Below are positions 27,401-35,501 of a stretch of 64,000 bases of DNA, in pieces. The stretch comes from Mangrovibacterium marinum (GTDB lineage: Bacteria; Bacteroidota; Bacteroidia; Bacteroidales; Prolixibacteraceae). Under the pieces are notes generated by a model. It did not search any database and was not told the origin of the DNA. It saw nothing but the letters and a program-made list of their open reading frames with translations. The stretch spans positions 1-64,000 of the forward strand of contig NZ_QAAD01000003.1 of NCBI RefSeq assembly GCF_003046625.1. The letters run 5' to 3'. Both the position numbers and the translations under genes were made by a program. How positions within the stretch are numbered: the first letter of the stretch is position 1; each line of letters opens with the position of its first letter.

Positions 27401-28271
27401 GGTCGACATTCAATATACCCGTGGACCGCAGATGATTAAAAGTGAAGATACCTTTCTGGTTGGCTATGTCATTTTCGACAAAAAACCAGGCTTTGCCGAA
27501 GTGGATGTGGTGGAAAACGCCCAGCAATATTTACAGGAAAAGATCGACAGCGGTGAGATCACCATCCCTTCCGGCGTAAAATATGTCTTCACCGGGAACT
27601 ATGAGAATCAGATCCGCGCCACCAAACGACTGCTGATTGTGGTACCAATTTCGCTGGTTGTGATCTTCCTAATCCTTTACTTCCAGTTTAAATCAGTCAC
27701 CATGTCGGCCATGACCTTCTCCGGAATACTGGTTGCCTTCTCCGGCGGCTTCCTCATGCTCTGGCTCTACGGGCAAGACTGGTTTATGAATTTCGATCTG
27801 GGAGGCATAAATATACGCGACATGTTCCAGATGGGAACCATTAACCTGAGCGTCGCCGTTTGGGTCGGTTTCATTGCGCTGTTTGGCGTCGCTACCGATG
27901 ATGGTGTGATTATGGGTACTTACCTGAAACAAGTGTTCGGACGGAACAAACCCGGAACAGTTGCCGAAATCCGCCAATCGGTTCTGGAGGCTGGCTCGCA
28001 ACGGGTACGCCCGGCCATGATGACAGCGGCAACCACTATCATTGCGTTGATTCCGGTACTCACCTCAACCGGTAAAGGTTCCGACATCATGGTTCCGATG
28101 GCCATTCCTTCTTTCGGTGGAATGATCATCCAGGTGATGACCATGTTCGTCGTTCCGGTGTTGTTTTGTATGTGGCAGGAACGAAAACTAAAAGCCTCCC
28201 CTAAGCCCTCCGACGGACGGGAATCCGGAGACGATTCATCCATCTCAAAAACAAAAGATCATGAAATCTAA
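24414..28271 (+). CDS. cusA: Heavy-metal efflux RND transporter, CusA/CzcA family
   Basis: This inner-membrane proton antiporter of 1285 residues would drive Cu(I)/Ag(I) or divalent ions out through an adaptor and an outer-membrane channel. It has the N-terminal helix, two large periplasmic loops and twelve transmembrane helices expected of HME-RND pumps. Visible motifs are DAIPDIGENQQIVYTEWPG, the TM4 segment AIAIGVMVDVGVVFTENI, GIGKEFMPTLDEGSF and late GVATDDGVIMGTY. It is longer than CusA of E. coli (1047) because of extra loops and a charged C-terminal tail. The channel gene overlaps its end by 11 bases. Cu/Ag specificity is likely from the HMA proteins next to it, but is inferred. Confidence 0.93.
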   Translation: MLNRIIRFFLENKLVTFLILIVLISWGVVNSPFGWNTGVLPSDPVPVDAIPDIGENQQIVYTEWPGRSPQDIEDQISYPLTTSLLGIPGVKTIRSNSIFGLSSIYIIFDENVEFYWSRTRILEKLNSLPAGTLPEDVSPSLGPDATALGQIYWYTLEGRDKEGKPAGGWDPQELRSVQDYYVRYGLTSAPGVAEVASIGGFVKEYQVDIDPNAMKAAGVNVMQIMNAVKNSNLDIGARTLEYNRAEYLIRALGYIETIQDLEESVVAVNNNVPIRIKDVAKVNFGPATRRGGLDKGGAEAVGGVVVARYGANPMQTIENLKAKIAEIAPGLPSKTLADGTVSKVTIVPFYDRTGLIKETLGTLEEALSLEILISIIVVIVLVLNLRASFLISSLLPIGVLMTFIFMRRFGVDANIVALSGIAIAIGVMVDVGVVFTENIIRHLDMPDNLGAKGKKLLTVIYDATIEVAGAVITALATTVISFLPVFAMEAAEGKLFKPLAFTKTFAMLSALFIGLVFIPAFANVVFSIRFDKRKLKIVFNSILIGAGIVLPVLSGNWIALALIAIGVNNLLEYRWPENRRQFTNSINVGITLTVVVFFMTKAWMPMGAQNSLLANFLFAIAVIGVVLGSLMTIVHFYASILKWCLANKWTFLSIPIFVVILGIVIWQGFNKTFGFMPDLVKNTKTWQAANERFPGIGKEFMPTLDEGSFLLMPTTMPHSGIQENLDVIAMLDKKVNAIPEVENVVGKWGRVNSALDPAPVSMYENIINYKPEYILNEDGHRMRFKVNKDNAFLLKDGSVYNPKNDGFRLIDKATLVEDKNGEYFRQWRDNIHSPDDIWQEIIKQATIPGLTSAPKLQPIQTRLVMLQTGMRAPMGIKVFGPDLETIEKVGYELENELKQVDGVEPMSVFADRVVGKPYIELKINREAIARYGLTIQGMQSVIGSAVGGMQNTTTVEGRERYPVRVRYAREFRDNPDDLKKVLIPTPAGVQVPLGELVDIQYTRGPQMIKSEDTFLVGYVIFDKKPGFAEVDVVENAQQYLQEKIDSGEITIPSGVKYVFTGNYENQIRATKRLLIVVPISLVVIFLILYFQFKSVTMSAMTFSGILVAFSGGFLMLWLYGQDWFMNFDLGGINIRDMFQMGTINLSVAVWVGFIALFGVATDDGVIMGTYLKQVFGRNKPGTVAEIRQSVLEAGSQRVRPAMMTAATTIIALIPVLTSTGKGSDIMVPMAIPSFGGMIIQVMTMFVVPVLFCMWQERKLKASPKPSDGRESGDDSSISKTKDHEI

Positions 28272-29559
28272 TTGCCGCATCAATATAAAATCATTCAAAA
28301 GCATCGCCCTCATTAAGGGGATGGGGAGCATCCTGTTAAAAGGGATGCTATTGCTATTTGTCTCTTTTTCTCCGCTTCCGGCTTCCGCTCAGCATGATTT
28401 GGACAAATACATGCAGGTTGCGGCCGAGAACAATCCTGGGCTGAAAGCCTCATTCAACGAGTACATGGCGGCCCTGGAAACCGTGCCACAAGTTCGCAGT
28501 TTGCCCGATCCGCAGGTCATGTTTGGCTATTTCATCAACCCCGTGGAAACCAGAAACGGGCCAATGAACTTCAAAATTGCGGCTTCGCAAATGTTCCCCT
28601 GGTTTGGCACCCTGCGGGCCAAAGGCGATGTAGCAACAGAAGCAGCCAAAGCGAAATACGAGATGTTTTTGGAGTCGAAAGCCAAACTCTTTAACGAAGT
28701 TCGAAGCACTTATTTCAACCTGTATTTCACAAATGCGGCCATTGCCGTTACCACCGACAACCTCGAGCTATTATCGTCGTTGCAAAGGCTGGCGCTCATC
28801 AAGGTTGAAGCAGGGATGAGCTCTTTGGTTGACGAATACCGCATTGAAATGGAAATCGGTGATTTGGAGAACCAGCTGGCCTTGTTGCGCGATAAATTGC
28901 TCGCCCAACAAGTGATGTTCAACAAACTGCTGAATCGTGGCGGTCAAGAGCAGATTAGTCTTCCCGACACCCTTTGGGACGAAGGATTGCCCTACACCAA
29001 AGCAACTATCCGCGACAGTATTTTGACTCAAAACCACCAGTTGCTCAGCCTCGACATGCAGCAGGAAGCCCTTCAATATAAACAGGAAGCTGCCCGCAAA
29101 GAAGGAATGCCGAAAATTATGCTTGGTCTCGACTACACGATCATTGGCAAAGGTGCCAACAACATGTCGGGCAAAGATGCGCTGGTATTACCCCAGGTTG
29201 GTATCACCATTCCGCTTTACCGCAACAAATACCGATCGATGATCAACGAAGTGGTGTACCAGCAAACAGCGAAGGCAAACGAGAAGCTCAATAAATCAAA
29301 TGTTCTGGAAACGGTATTCGAAGGCGGCTGGAAAGATTTTCAGGATGCCGACCGACGGATCACGCTCAATCAGAATCAAGCCAAGCTGGCACGAATGTCC
29401 ATCGACTTACTGGAGACAGAGTACAGCAACTCGGGCAAGAACTTCGAAGAAATCCTCCGGATGGAGCGCAAACTGCTAATGTACCGACTGGAACTCGAGA
29501 AAGCCCGCTCCGACAAGCAGGCTGCGGTATCGTTCATCAATTATTTGATGGGCAAATAA
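28261..29559 (+). CDS. cusC: TolC-family outer-membrane channel of the efflux system
   Basis: The 432-residue protein forms the trimeric outer-membrane channel for the CusA pump. The ATG at 28261 overlaps the end of the pump gene; the ATG at 28321 gives a more typical signal peptide (MGSILLKGMLLLFVSFSPLPASAQ) and may be the real start. The mature part has two repeated helical hairpins with the OEP-family pattern, for example NPGLKASFNEYMAALE, SLPDPQVMFGYF and YNSGKN-like segments ahead of the last helix. Tight overlap shows translational coupling with cusA. Family membership is clear; substrate follows from the operon. Confidence 0.9.
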   Translation: MKSNCRINIKSFKSIALIKGMGSILLKGMLLLFVSFSPLPASAQHDLDKYMQVAAENNPGLKASFNEYMAALETVPQVRSLPDPQVMFGYFINPVETRNGPMNFKIAASQMFPWFGTLRAKGDVATEAAKAKYEMFLESKAKLFNEVRSTYFNLYFTNAAIAVTTDNLELLSSLQRLALIKVEAGMSSLVDEYRIEMEIGDLENQLALLRDKLLAQQVMFNKLLNRGGQEQISLPDTLWDEGLPYTKATIRDSILTQNHQLLSLDMQQEALQYKQEAARKEGMPKIMLGLDYTIIGKGANNMSGKDALVLPQVGITIPLYRNKYRSMINEVVYQQTAKANEKLNKSNVLETVFEGGWKDFQDADRRITLNQNQAKLARMSIDLLETEYSNSGKNFEEILRMERKLLMYRLELEKARSDKQAAVSFINYLMGK

Positions 29560-29565
29560 GGGAAG

Positions 29566-29589
29566 ATTAGAATCTTGAATATTAGAATC
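29566..29589. repeat. Short direct repeat ATTAGAATC
   Basis: ATTAGAATC occurs at 29566-29574 and 29581-29589, between the channel and adaptor genes. It may belong to the same class of degenerate short tandem repeats seen at 22350, 31187 and 34471. Confidence 0.4.
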
Positions 29590-29597
29590 GAAAGAAA

Positions 29598-31181
29598 ATG
29601 AAGAATCTCATTCAAAAAATAAAAGAAAACTACGGATTGGTGATCGTCGTTTTGACTGTGGGCTTGCTGCTGGGTTGGATCATTAGCCCTTCAGATAGTG
29701 CTCCGACGACAAGTGAAACAGCAGTTCACGAAGATCACGATCACGAAAGCGAAGCCGAAATCTGGACCTGCTCTATGCACCCGCAAATCCGAATGGATCA
29801 CGAAGGGAAATGCCCAATATGCTCCATGGATCTAATCCCGCTCAGTTCCATGCAGTCGGACGAGGAAACCGCGAATCCGAATGACATCGTGATGACCGAG
29901 TCGGCTGCGAAACTGGCAGCCATCCAAACCATGGCGGTAAGTAAAGGCGCTGCTGAAAAGCAAATCTACCTGCAGGGCAAAGTACAAGCCGACGAACGCA
30001 ATATTGCAGAAATGACCGCACGCTTTGGCGGACGGATTGAGAAGCTTTTTGTGAACTTTACCGGGCAGCAGGTTCGTAAGGGCGAAAAGCTGGCAACCAT
30101 CTATTCGCCGGAACTGGTCACTGCCCAACGGGAACTGCTGGAAGCTGTCAAAATGAAAGACTCTCGCCCATCGCTTTACCGCGCTTCCCGCGAAAAGCTG
30201 AAACTTTGGGATTTAACCGATGAGCAAATCTCGGCCATTGAAAACGGCGGTAAGCCACAAACGTACTTCGATATTCTTGCGACCATATCCGGCACCGTGA
30301 TGAACCGCAATATTGCCGTTGGCGACTATGTGAAAACCGGCCAGCAACTGTTTCAACTCATCAACCTCTCGCAGGTTTGGGTTTTGTTCGACGCTTACGA
30401 AAGCGATCTTCCCTGGCTGAAAGTTGGCGATCCGGTCAACTTCACCGTTCAGGCGCTGCCGGGCAAGGATTTCAAAGGCAAAATCAGCTACATCGATCCA
30501 TTTCTGAGTGGCACCAGCCGCGTTGCCAAAGTTCGTGTGGTTGTCAGCAACCCGCAACAAACGCTGAAACCGGAGATGTTTGTCAACGGCATCGCGGAAT
30601 CTGCGAAAGCCGAAAAAAGCAGCGAGCTGCTGATTCCCAAGTCGGCGGTGCTCTGGACCGGCAAACGATCGGTGGTCTACGTGAAAGTTCCGGACACCGA
30701 AAACCCAACCTTCAGCTTCCGCGAAATTGAACTGGGACCGGAAACCGGAAACTACTACGTGGTAGCCAGCGGACTGAACGAAGGCGAAGAAGTTGCCGTA
30801 AACGGCGTGTTCAAAATTGATGCGGCCGCACAGCTGCAAGGGCTGCCCAGCATGATGAATCAGCCACAGATCGAATCAGTGGCAAAAACTGATGGCTTCA
30901 CTCCAAGTGAAACCCACAACACCGAACATGCGATGTTCAGAGTTTCGGGCAACTGCGAGATGTGTAAAGACCGGATTGAAACCGCCGCCCAAAGTATTGA
31001 CGGCGTTCTTTCTGCCAAATGGGATGCTGACAAGCAAATGATGCACCTCAACTTCGACCCGAAAAAAACCTCGGATGAAGCCGTTCAAAAAGCGATTTCC
31101 GCCGTTGGACACGATACCGAGAAATACCAAGCCCCGGATTCGGTGTACAACGAATTGCCCGGATGCTGTTTGTATAGGTAA
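29598..31181 (+). CDS. cusB: CusB-type periplasmic adaptor with metal-binding and fused HMA domain
   Basis: The 527-residue adaptor bridges the pump and channel. An N-terminal membrane helix (about 12-28) precedes a His-rich linker and a heavy-metal-binding domain with WTCSMHPQIRMDHEGKCPIC (about 55-74) plus SMDLIPL. The membrane-fusion body, with barrel-sandwich and beta-barrel parts (RFGGRIEKLFVNFTG-like hairpin region, GTVMNRNIAVGDYV), spans about 110-400. The last 80 residues form a heavy-metal-associated domain with GNCEMC and a C-terminal CC pair. That domain is closely like the separate protein encoded next. Such a fusion suggests that the adaptor can receive Cu(I) directly. It lies in one direction with cusA and cusC. 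Confidence 0.93.
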   Translation: MKNLIQKIKENYGLVIVVLTVGLLLGWIISPSDSAPTTSETAVHEDHDHESEAEIWTCSMHPQIRMDHEGKCPICSMDLIPLSSMQSDEETANPNDIVMTESAAKLAAIQTMAVSKGAAEKQIYLQGKVQADERNIAEMTARFGGRIEKLFVNFTGQQVRKGEKLATIYSPELVTAQRELLEAVKMKDSRPSLYRASREKLKLWDLTDEQISAIENGGKPQTYFDILATISGTVMNRNIAVGDYVKTGQQLFQLINLSQVWVLFDAYESDLPWLKVGDPVNFTVQALPGKDFKGKISYIDPFLSGTSRVAKVRVVVSNPQQTLKPEMFVNGIAESAKAEKSSELLIPKSAVLWTGKRSVVYVKVPDTENPTFSFREIELGPETGNYYVVASGLNEGEEVAVNGVFKIDAAAQLQGLPSMMNQPQIESVAKTDGFTPSETHNTEHAMFRVSGNCEMCKDRIETAAQSIDGVLSAKWDADKQMMHLNFDPKKTSDEAVQKAISAVGHDTEKYQAPDSVYNELPGCCLYR

Positions 31182-31186
31182 AGTAA

Positions 31187-31221
31187 TATTGAGTATTGAG
31201 TAATAAGTATTGAGTATTCAA
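31187..31221. repeat. Heptanucleotide repeats after the adaptor gene
   Basis: Five consecutive heptads, three of them TATTGAG and two variants (TAATAAG, TATTCAA), begin five bases after the cusB stop codon. Confidence 0.85.
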
Positions 31222-31299
31222 ACACCCTTATGGACTTTTGAACATTGCACTCTGGTGCTCTAACACAACATATTTGTAAACCATTTAAAATTCAACAAG

Positions 31300-31653
31300 A
31301 TGAAAACAAAAGTATTAAGCTTAATTACGGTGTTCCTGCTGGGAACAGCAAGCGTTTTTGCAGCGAGCAAAACGGAAAAATTTAAAGTGTACGGAAACTG
31401 CGGCATGTGCGAACAAACAATTGAAAAAGCAGCCCTTTCGGTTGAAGATGTGAGCGCCGCCGATTGGAACAAGGAAACCAAACAAATGGAGGTGACTTTT
31501 GACGACTCGAAAACCGATGTGCACAAAGTTCATGCGGCCATTGCTAAAGCAGGTTATGATACCGACATGCACAAAGCCAGCGACGAAGCCTACAACAAAC
31601 TACACAGCTGTTGCCAATATGAACGGGCACCGGAAAAACCGGTGAAAGAATAA
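31300..31653 (+). CDS. Exported heavy-metal-associated (HMA) protein
   Basis: The 117-residue product has a signal peptide (MKTKVLSLITVFLLGTASVFAAS) and one HMA domain with GNCGMCEQTIEKAA, a C-X2-C pair that binds soft metal ions such as Cu(I). Its C-terminus has a CC pair in LHSCCQYER. Both features match the C-terminal domain of the adaptor CusB, so the two are paralogous modules, one free and one fused. The free protein probably carries copper in the periplasm to the adaptor. It closes the efflux unit and is followed by a strong terminator. Confidence 0.9.
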   Translation: MKTKVLSLITVFLLGTASVFAASKTEKFKVYGNCGMCEQTIEKAALSVEDVSAADWNKETKQMEVTFDDSKTDVHKVHAAIAKAGYDTDMHKASDEAYNKLHSCCQYERAPEKPVKE

Positions 31654-31676
31654 CAGCCCGTTGTCCATAACGAGCG

Positions 31677-31713
31677 ACACCCGGCACAGGATCGATCCTG
31701 TTTCCGGGTGTTT
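31677..31713 (+). terminator. Terminator of the metal-efflux unit
   Basis: ACACCCGG (31677-31684) pairs with CCGGGTGT (31704-31711); the loop holds the palindrome AGGATCGATCCT (31688-31699). A TTTCT tail follows. Confidence 0.8.
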
Positions 31714-31717
31714 CTAA

Positions 31718-31751
31718 TTTATACCGATCGCAACTTAAAAGTTTATCTTTG
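31718..31751 (+). promoter_or_regulatory. Probable promoter of the helicase gene
   Basis: TATCTTTG (31744-31751) matches TAnnTTTG, with TTTA at 31718-31721 as a weak -33 element 22 bases upstream. The gene's ATG follows at 31774. Confidence 0.5.
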
Positions 31752-31773
31752 CTAGTCCCAAAAAAAGTGAGCC

Positions 31774-34476
31774 ATGAATAACGCCGTATCCCGTATCCTA
31801 TTGAAACACGATGAACGCCTTGTCGCAACCCGCAGCCTGCCCGCCCGGCCGGCCGTTTTTGTTGAGCCGCCGGCAAAGCTGCACCCCGAACTGCAAAAAT
31901 GGATGCAACAACAGGGCTACAGCAAACTCTACTCGCACCAGGCCGAGATGTTCGAGAAAGCCTACGCCGGCAAAAGCGTGGTCATCACCACCGGCACAGC
32001 CAGCGGTAAATCGCTCTCGTTTTACCTGCCCGTGGTGCAGCGCATCCTGGAAAATCCCTCGCGGCGGGTGCTGTTCATCTACCCCACCAAGGCGCTCACA
32101 AAAGACCAGTTCCGGAATATCCGCGAGTTTGTGGCTTTCTTTGGCGAGAACCGCATTCAGGCGGGCATTTACGATGGCGACACTTCGCCCAACGAGCGCA
32201 GCCGCATCCGCGAACAGGCCAACATCATCCTGACCAATCCGGATATGCTGAATGCCAGCTTTCTGCCCAACCACAACAAATATGGTTTTCCGCACCTGTT
32301 TGCCAACCTCGACACCATTGTGATTGACGAGCTGCACGCTTATCGTGGCGCCTTTGGCTCGCACGTATCGAATGTGTTCCGCCGCCTGCTGCGCATTTGC
32401 GACTACCACGGCAACCGGCCCCGCTTTTTGTGCAGCTCGGCCACCATTGCCAACCCGCTGGAACTGGCTGAAAATATTTGCCACACGCCCTTCGATTTGG
32501 TTGAACGCGACGGTTCGCCGGCACCGGCCAAGCACATTCATTTCTTTCAACCCGAATATTTGGAAAAGGCGAAGCGCAAAAAAGCCGTCACCGAGGAGCT
32601 GCGCGGCATCCTTCCCGAACTGATTTTGTCGGGTGTGCGCTCGATCACCTTTTGCCAGTCGCGGCGCGAAACCGAGATTGTGACCAAGGAAACCCGCGAC
32701 GTGCTGGCCTCCGACCCCATGGAATACGGCATCGATATGTCGGACAAAATATCGGCCTATCGCGGTGGCTACTCGCCTGCCGAACGGGCCAAAATTGAAC
32801 AGGATTTGGTTGACGGCGCTTTGCTGGGCGTGGTCTCCACCAATGCGCTGGAACTGGGGATTGACATTGGCAGTTTGGACGCGGTTGTCATGGGCGGGTT
32901 TCCGGGAACACGCGCCAGCTTTTGGCAACAGCTGGGACGCGCCGGCCGAAACGGCTCGGAAGCGCATGCCATCGTCATGCTGAAGGAAAAGCCGCTGGAC
33001 CATTACGTCGGTAACCATCCCGACTGGCTGCTGAATACCGACTCGGAGAATGCCATCATCGACCGCGACAACCTCTACATTCAACTCTCACACATTCGGG
33101 CGGCATCGGCCGAACTACCTTTAACGATTGACGATATTGCCAGCTTCCCCGATTTGGGTGAAATTATTCCCCTGCTGCAAAAAGAGGGCGAGCTGGTGGA
33201 GCAAAACAACAGCTACCAGTGGAGCGGCGACCTATCGCCGGCGCACGAAATCAGCCTGCGCAACCTGACCGGCGACACCATTAAGGTGGTGGACACCGAA
33301 AAACACGAGACCATTACGGTGGTCGACCTCATTCAGGCGAAAAAGGAATTTTACCCCGGCGCCATTTACCTGCACGACAGCGTTCAGTACAAATCGCTTC
33401 AACTGGATTTGGAAAGCAAGACGGCTTTGGTGAAGGAAGTCAATTCGAACTATTACACCGAGCCGCACAAGCCCGGCAACATTGCCATTTTGATGGAGCA
33501 CGAAAATGCGAAGGAGCACCGCATCAACCGCTTTTTTGGCGATGTGCGCGTGTCGGTGAACGTGACCGGCTTCAAAATGGTAGAGTTCAGCACCCACCAA
33601 AACCTGGGCTACACCGAACTTTCGGAAATCCTGAAAACGCAGATGGAAACGGAAGCCTGCTGGATTGAAATCCCGGATATTGTGGTGCGCACCTTTGTCG
33701 CTACCGGGAAAGCCCCCGCTTTGGAGCCCAACACACCCGATGGCAAAATTCCGCGCTACGATTACAGCGAAGGACTGGTGCACTGCCTGAAAGCGGCTGC
33801 CTCGATGCTGGTGATGGCCACCGACAGCGACCTGGGCGGCGACATATTCTCCTTTGTGGATGTGGAGAGCAAGCGCACCAAATATGCCGTGGTTTTGTAC
33901 GACGGCTATCCCGGCGGGCTGGGCTTCTCGGAAAAAGTGTACGACTTTATCGGTCAAATCATCCAGAATGCGGGCACTTTGGTGAAGGAGTGCTCCTGCA
34001 AACGGGGCTGTCCGGTTTGTGTGGGCGATGCCCGCATTGACAAGAGTTTGATCCTTTGGGCGCTTCGGAATTTCTACAAAGAACTGCCCTCCCCGCTTTC
34101 GGGCGTCGTAGGCGAACAAGTCAATCGCCCCAAAGAATCGGCCCTGCCAAAATTGAAATGGAATGAAGTGAAAACAAACTGGGAAGAACTACTCCAGCGC
34201 TTTGAAAAGGAAGACCGCTTTGGCTCGAAGTTCCTGAAAGAAGTGCTTCGCGTGGAGCAAACCGCCGAACTGTTGGCGCTCTACCTTCCTTCGGGCATCC
34301 TCAAAATTGCCAACAACGACACCGTCATCAAAGGCCTGAAAGCCGAACTGGGGCATTTGCTGGAAACGCCCGAGGTTTTCACCCTTTCGCTCCGCGCCGG
34401 CGATGAAACCGACCATCGCAAAGAACTGAAGATTCGCCGGATGATGGGAGGCAAAGATGGAGAGGAGAAGACGTGA
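31774..34476 (+). CDS. DEAD/DEAH-box helicase with DUF1998 zinc domain, MrfA-like
   Basis: The 900-residue protein has two RecA-like helicase domains. Motif I is TGTASGKS (about 69-77), motif II is DELH in VIDELHAYRG (about 188), and motif VI is QLGRAGRNG. A C-terminal DUF1998 region follows (about 660-770) with the four-cysteine motif CSCKRGCPVC, a zinc or cluster site. This set matches MrfA/YprA, a 3' to 5' helicase that acts in repair of mitomycin-type DNA damage in Bacillus. Its final 100 residues are an added helical tail. The partner nuclease MrfB is not next to it here. Its end carries a heptad repeat in which the first unit provides the stop codon. Confidence 0.92.
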   Translation: MNNAVSRILLKHDERLVATRSLPARPAVFVEPPAKLHPELQKWMQQQGYSKLYSHQAEMFEKAYAGKSVVITTGTASGKSLSFYLPVVQRILENPSRRVLFIYPTKALTKDQFRNIREFVAFFGENRIQAGIYDGDTSPNERSRIREQANIILTNPDMLNASFLPNHNKYGFPHLFANLDTIVIDELHAYRGAFGSHVSNVFRRLLRICDYHGNRPRFLCSSATIANPLELAENICHTPFDLVERDGSPAPAKHIHFFQPEYLEKAKRKKAVTEELRGILPELILSGVRSITFCQSRRETEIVTKETRDVLASDPMEYGIDMSDKISAYRGGYSPAERAKIEQDLVDGALLGVVSTNALELGIDIGSLDAVVMGGFPGTRASFWQQLGRAGRNGSEAHAIVMLKEKPLDHYVGNHPDWLLNTDSENAIIDRDNLYIQLSHIRAASAELPLTIDDIASFPDLGEIIPLLQKEGELVEQNNSYQWSGDLSPAHEISLRNLTGDTIKVVDTEKHETITVVDLIQAKKEFYPGAIYLHDSVQYKSLQLDLESKTALVKEVNSNYYTEPHKPGNIAILMEHENAKEHRINRFFGDVRVSVNVTGFKMVEFSTHQNLGYTELSEILKTQMETEACWIEIPDIVVRTFVATGKAPALEPNTPDGKIPRYDYSEGLVHCLKAAASMLVMATDSDLGGDIFSFVDVESKRTKYAVVLYDGYPGGLGFSEKVYDFIGQIIQNAGTLVKECSCKRGCPVCVGDARIDKSLILWALRNFYKELPSPLSGVVGEQVNRPKESALPKLKWNEVKTNWEELLQRFEKEDRFGSKFLKEVLRVEQTAELLALYLPSGILKIANNDTVIKGLKAELGHLLETPEVFTLSLRAGDETDHRKELKIRRMMGGKDGEEKT

Positions 34477-34505
34477 GACGTGAGTAATGAGTAATGAGTC
34501 GTGAG
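34471..34505. repeat. Heptanucleotide repeats overlapping the helicase stop codon
   Basis: Five heptads of the form nnnTGAG lie head to tail: two of ACGTGAG, two of TAATGAG and one TCGTGAG. The gene's TGA lies within the first one. Confidence 0.85.
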
Positions 34506-34589
34506 AAAAGAAGCGAAGGCGGAATGAAGTGTCATCCTGCCCCGATTATTCGGGGTGTTTCAAGGTCTGCGCCGTTCTGATCATGAGAT

Positions 34590-34617
34590 CCTGGAATAAA
34601 CTCAGGATGACGAACGA
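34590..34617 (+). repeat. 28-bp repeat left of higBA
   Basis: The 28-base sequence beginning CCTGGAATAAACTCAGG and ending ATGACGAACGA is 23/28 identical to 35465-35492. Both contain a CCTG ... CAGG inverted pair. GTCATCCTG at about 34530 is inverted to its end, so this copy lies in a bigger palindrome. Confidence 0.75.
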
Positions 34618-34704
34618 ATTACATTGGATTAGCTCTCCTTTCTCTGGATTTTTCAAATCGAAACAAAACACTTACCTTTAACGTCAGTAATCTAAGTTGA
34701 CGAC

Positions 34705-34980
34705 ATGATTGTTTCGTTTGGCTCTAAGAATACCGAAAAGATTTGGCATGGCGATCGGGTTAAAAATATTCCGATTGAAATTCAACAAACCGGACGACGA
34801 AAAATGAGAATGATTAACAATTCACAGAACTGGTCTGATTTAAGAGTTCCGCCGTCAAATCGCCTTGAAAAATTACAAGGTTCTGAATTTCACAGCATCC
34901 GGATCAATGACCAATGGCGAATCGTATTTCGCTGGAAGGACAATAATGCACACGATGTTGAGATAATTGATTATCATTAA
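34705..34980 (+). CDS. higB: HigB-family toxin
   Basis: The 91-residue product reads IVSFGSKNTEKIWHGDRV near the start and ends IVFRWKDNNAHDVEIIDYH, the pattern of HigB/plasmid maintenance killer proteins with a RelE-like fold. Such toxins cut mRNA on the ribosome and slow growth. The toxin gene comes first and the antitoxin follows after 17 bases, which is the usual HigBA order and opposite to most other toxin-antitoxin pairs. A TTACCTTTA sequence at about 34672 may be its -7 box. The pair lies in an A+T-rich island between two helicase genes and between 28-bp repeats. Confidence 0.92.
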   Translation: MIVSFGSKNTEKIWHGDRVKNIPIEIQQTGRRKMRMINNSQNWSDLRVPPSNRLEKLQGSEFHSIRINDQWRIVFRWKDNNAHDVEIIDYH

Positions 34981-34997
34981 AGGTTGGAGGAAAAACG

Positions 34998-35300
34998 ATG
35001 GATAAGCTTGCAAATATTCACCCCGGAGAAATTTTATTGGAAGAATTTCTAAAACCACTTAAGATATCTGCATACAGATTATCAAAAGATACTGATATTC
35101 CACAAAATCGAATTTCTCAGATAATTAAAGGGAAAAGAAGAATTACTGCTGATACCGCTCTGAGATTGGCCTCCTACTTTGGAACCACTGCCAAATTTTG
35201 GCTTGGCTTACAAGATGACTACGATATTGAGGAAGAGCGAGAGAGTAAACAGGAACTACTGGTCAGAATAAAAAATAACGCAGCGCAACGAGTGGGATAA
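34998..35300 (+). CDS. higA: HigA-family antitoxin, XRE-type DNA-binding
   Basis: The 100-residue protein begins MDKLANIHPGEILLEEFL, the standard HigA start, with an XRE helix-turn-helix at about 22-60 (YRLSKDTDIPQNRISQIIKG) and the later conserved RLASYFGTTAKFWLGLQ. It neutralises HigB and represses the shared promoter in known cases. A good Shine-Dalgarno-like GGTTGGAGG lies 6-14 bases before its ATG, unusual in this window and consistent with strong antitoxin synthesis from the toxin transcript. No third gene follows. Confidence 0.93.
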   Translation: MDKLANIHPGEILLEEFLKPLKISAYRLSKDTDIPQNRISQIIKGKRRITADTALRLASYFGTTAKFWLGLQDDYDIEEERESKQELLVRIKNNAAQRVG

Positions 35301-35464
35301 ATAGTCCGGTGGGCAGGCCGTCAAATCGCCCGGTCGAGGGTTCGTTTTGACATCCTGAAGCATCGGGATTGCCTCATTTTCATCGATTGGCAAACGAGAG
35401 TCCCCTCCAGCTTTTGCTCGAATAATCTCTTTATCGCGGGAGCAGCAACTTACCGACCAAAGGC

Positions 35465-35492
35465 CCTGAAACAAGTTCAGGGTGACGAACGA
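35465..35492 (+). repeat. 28-bp repeat right of higBA
   Basis: Direct, imperfect copy of 34590-34617 (23/28 identical), just before the stop codon of the UvrD-like gene. The intervening 35301-35464 holds no gene that I can support. Confidence 0.75.
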
Positions 35493-35501
35493 GCAAGGCT
35501 C

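Noticed and set aside
31798-33084. 428-codon frame opposite the MrfA-like helicase
   Set aside because: Antisense shadow; the sense strand has full helicase motifs.
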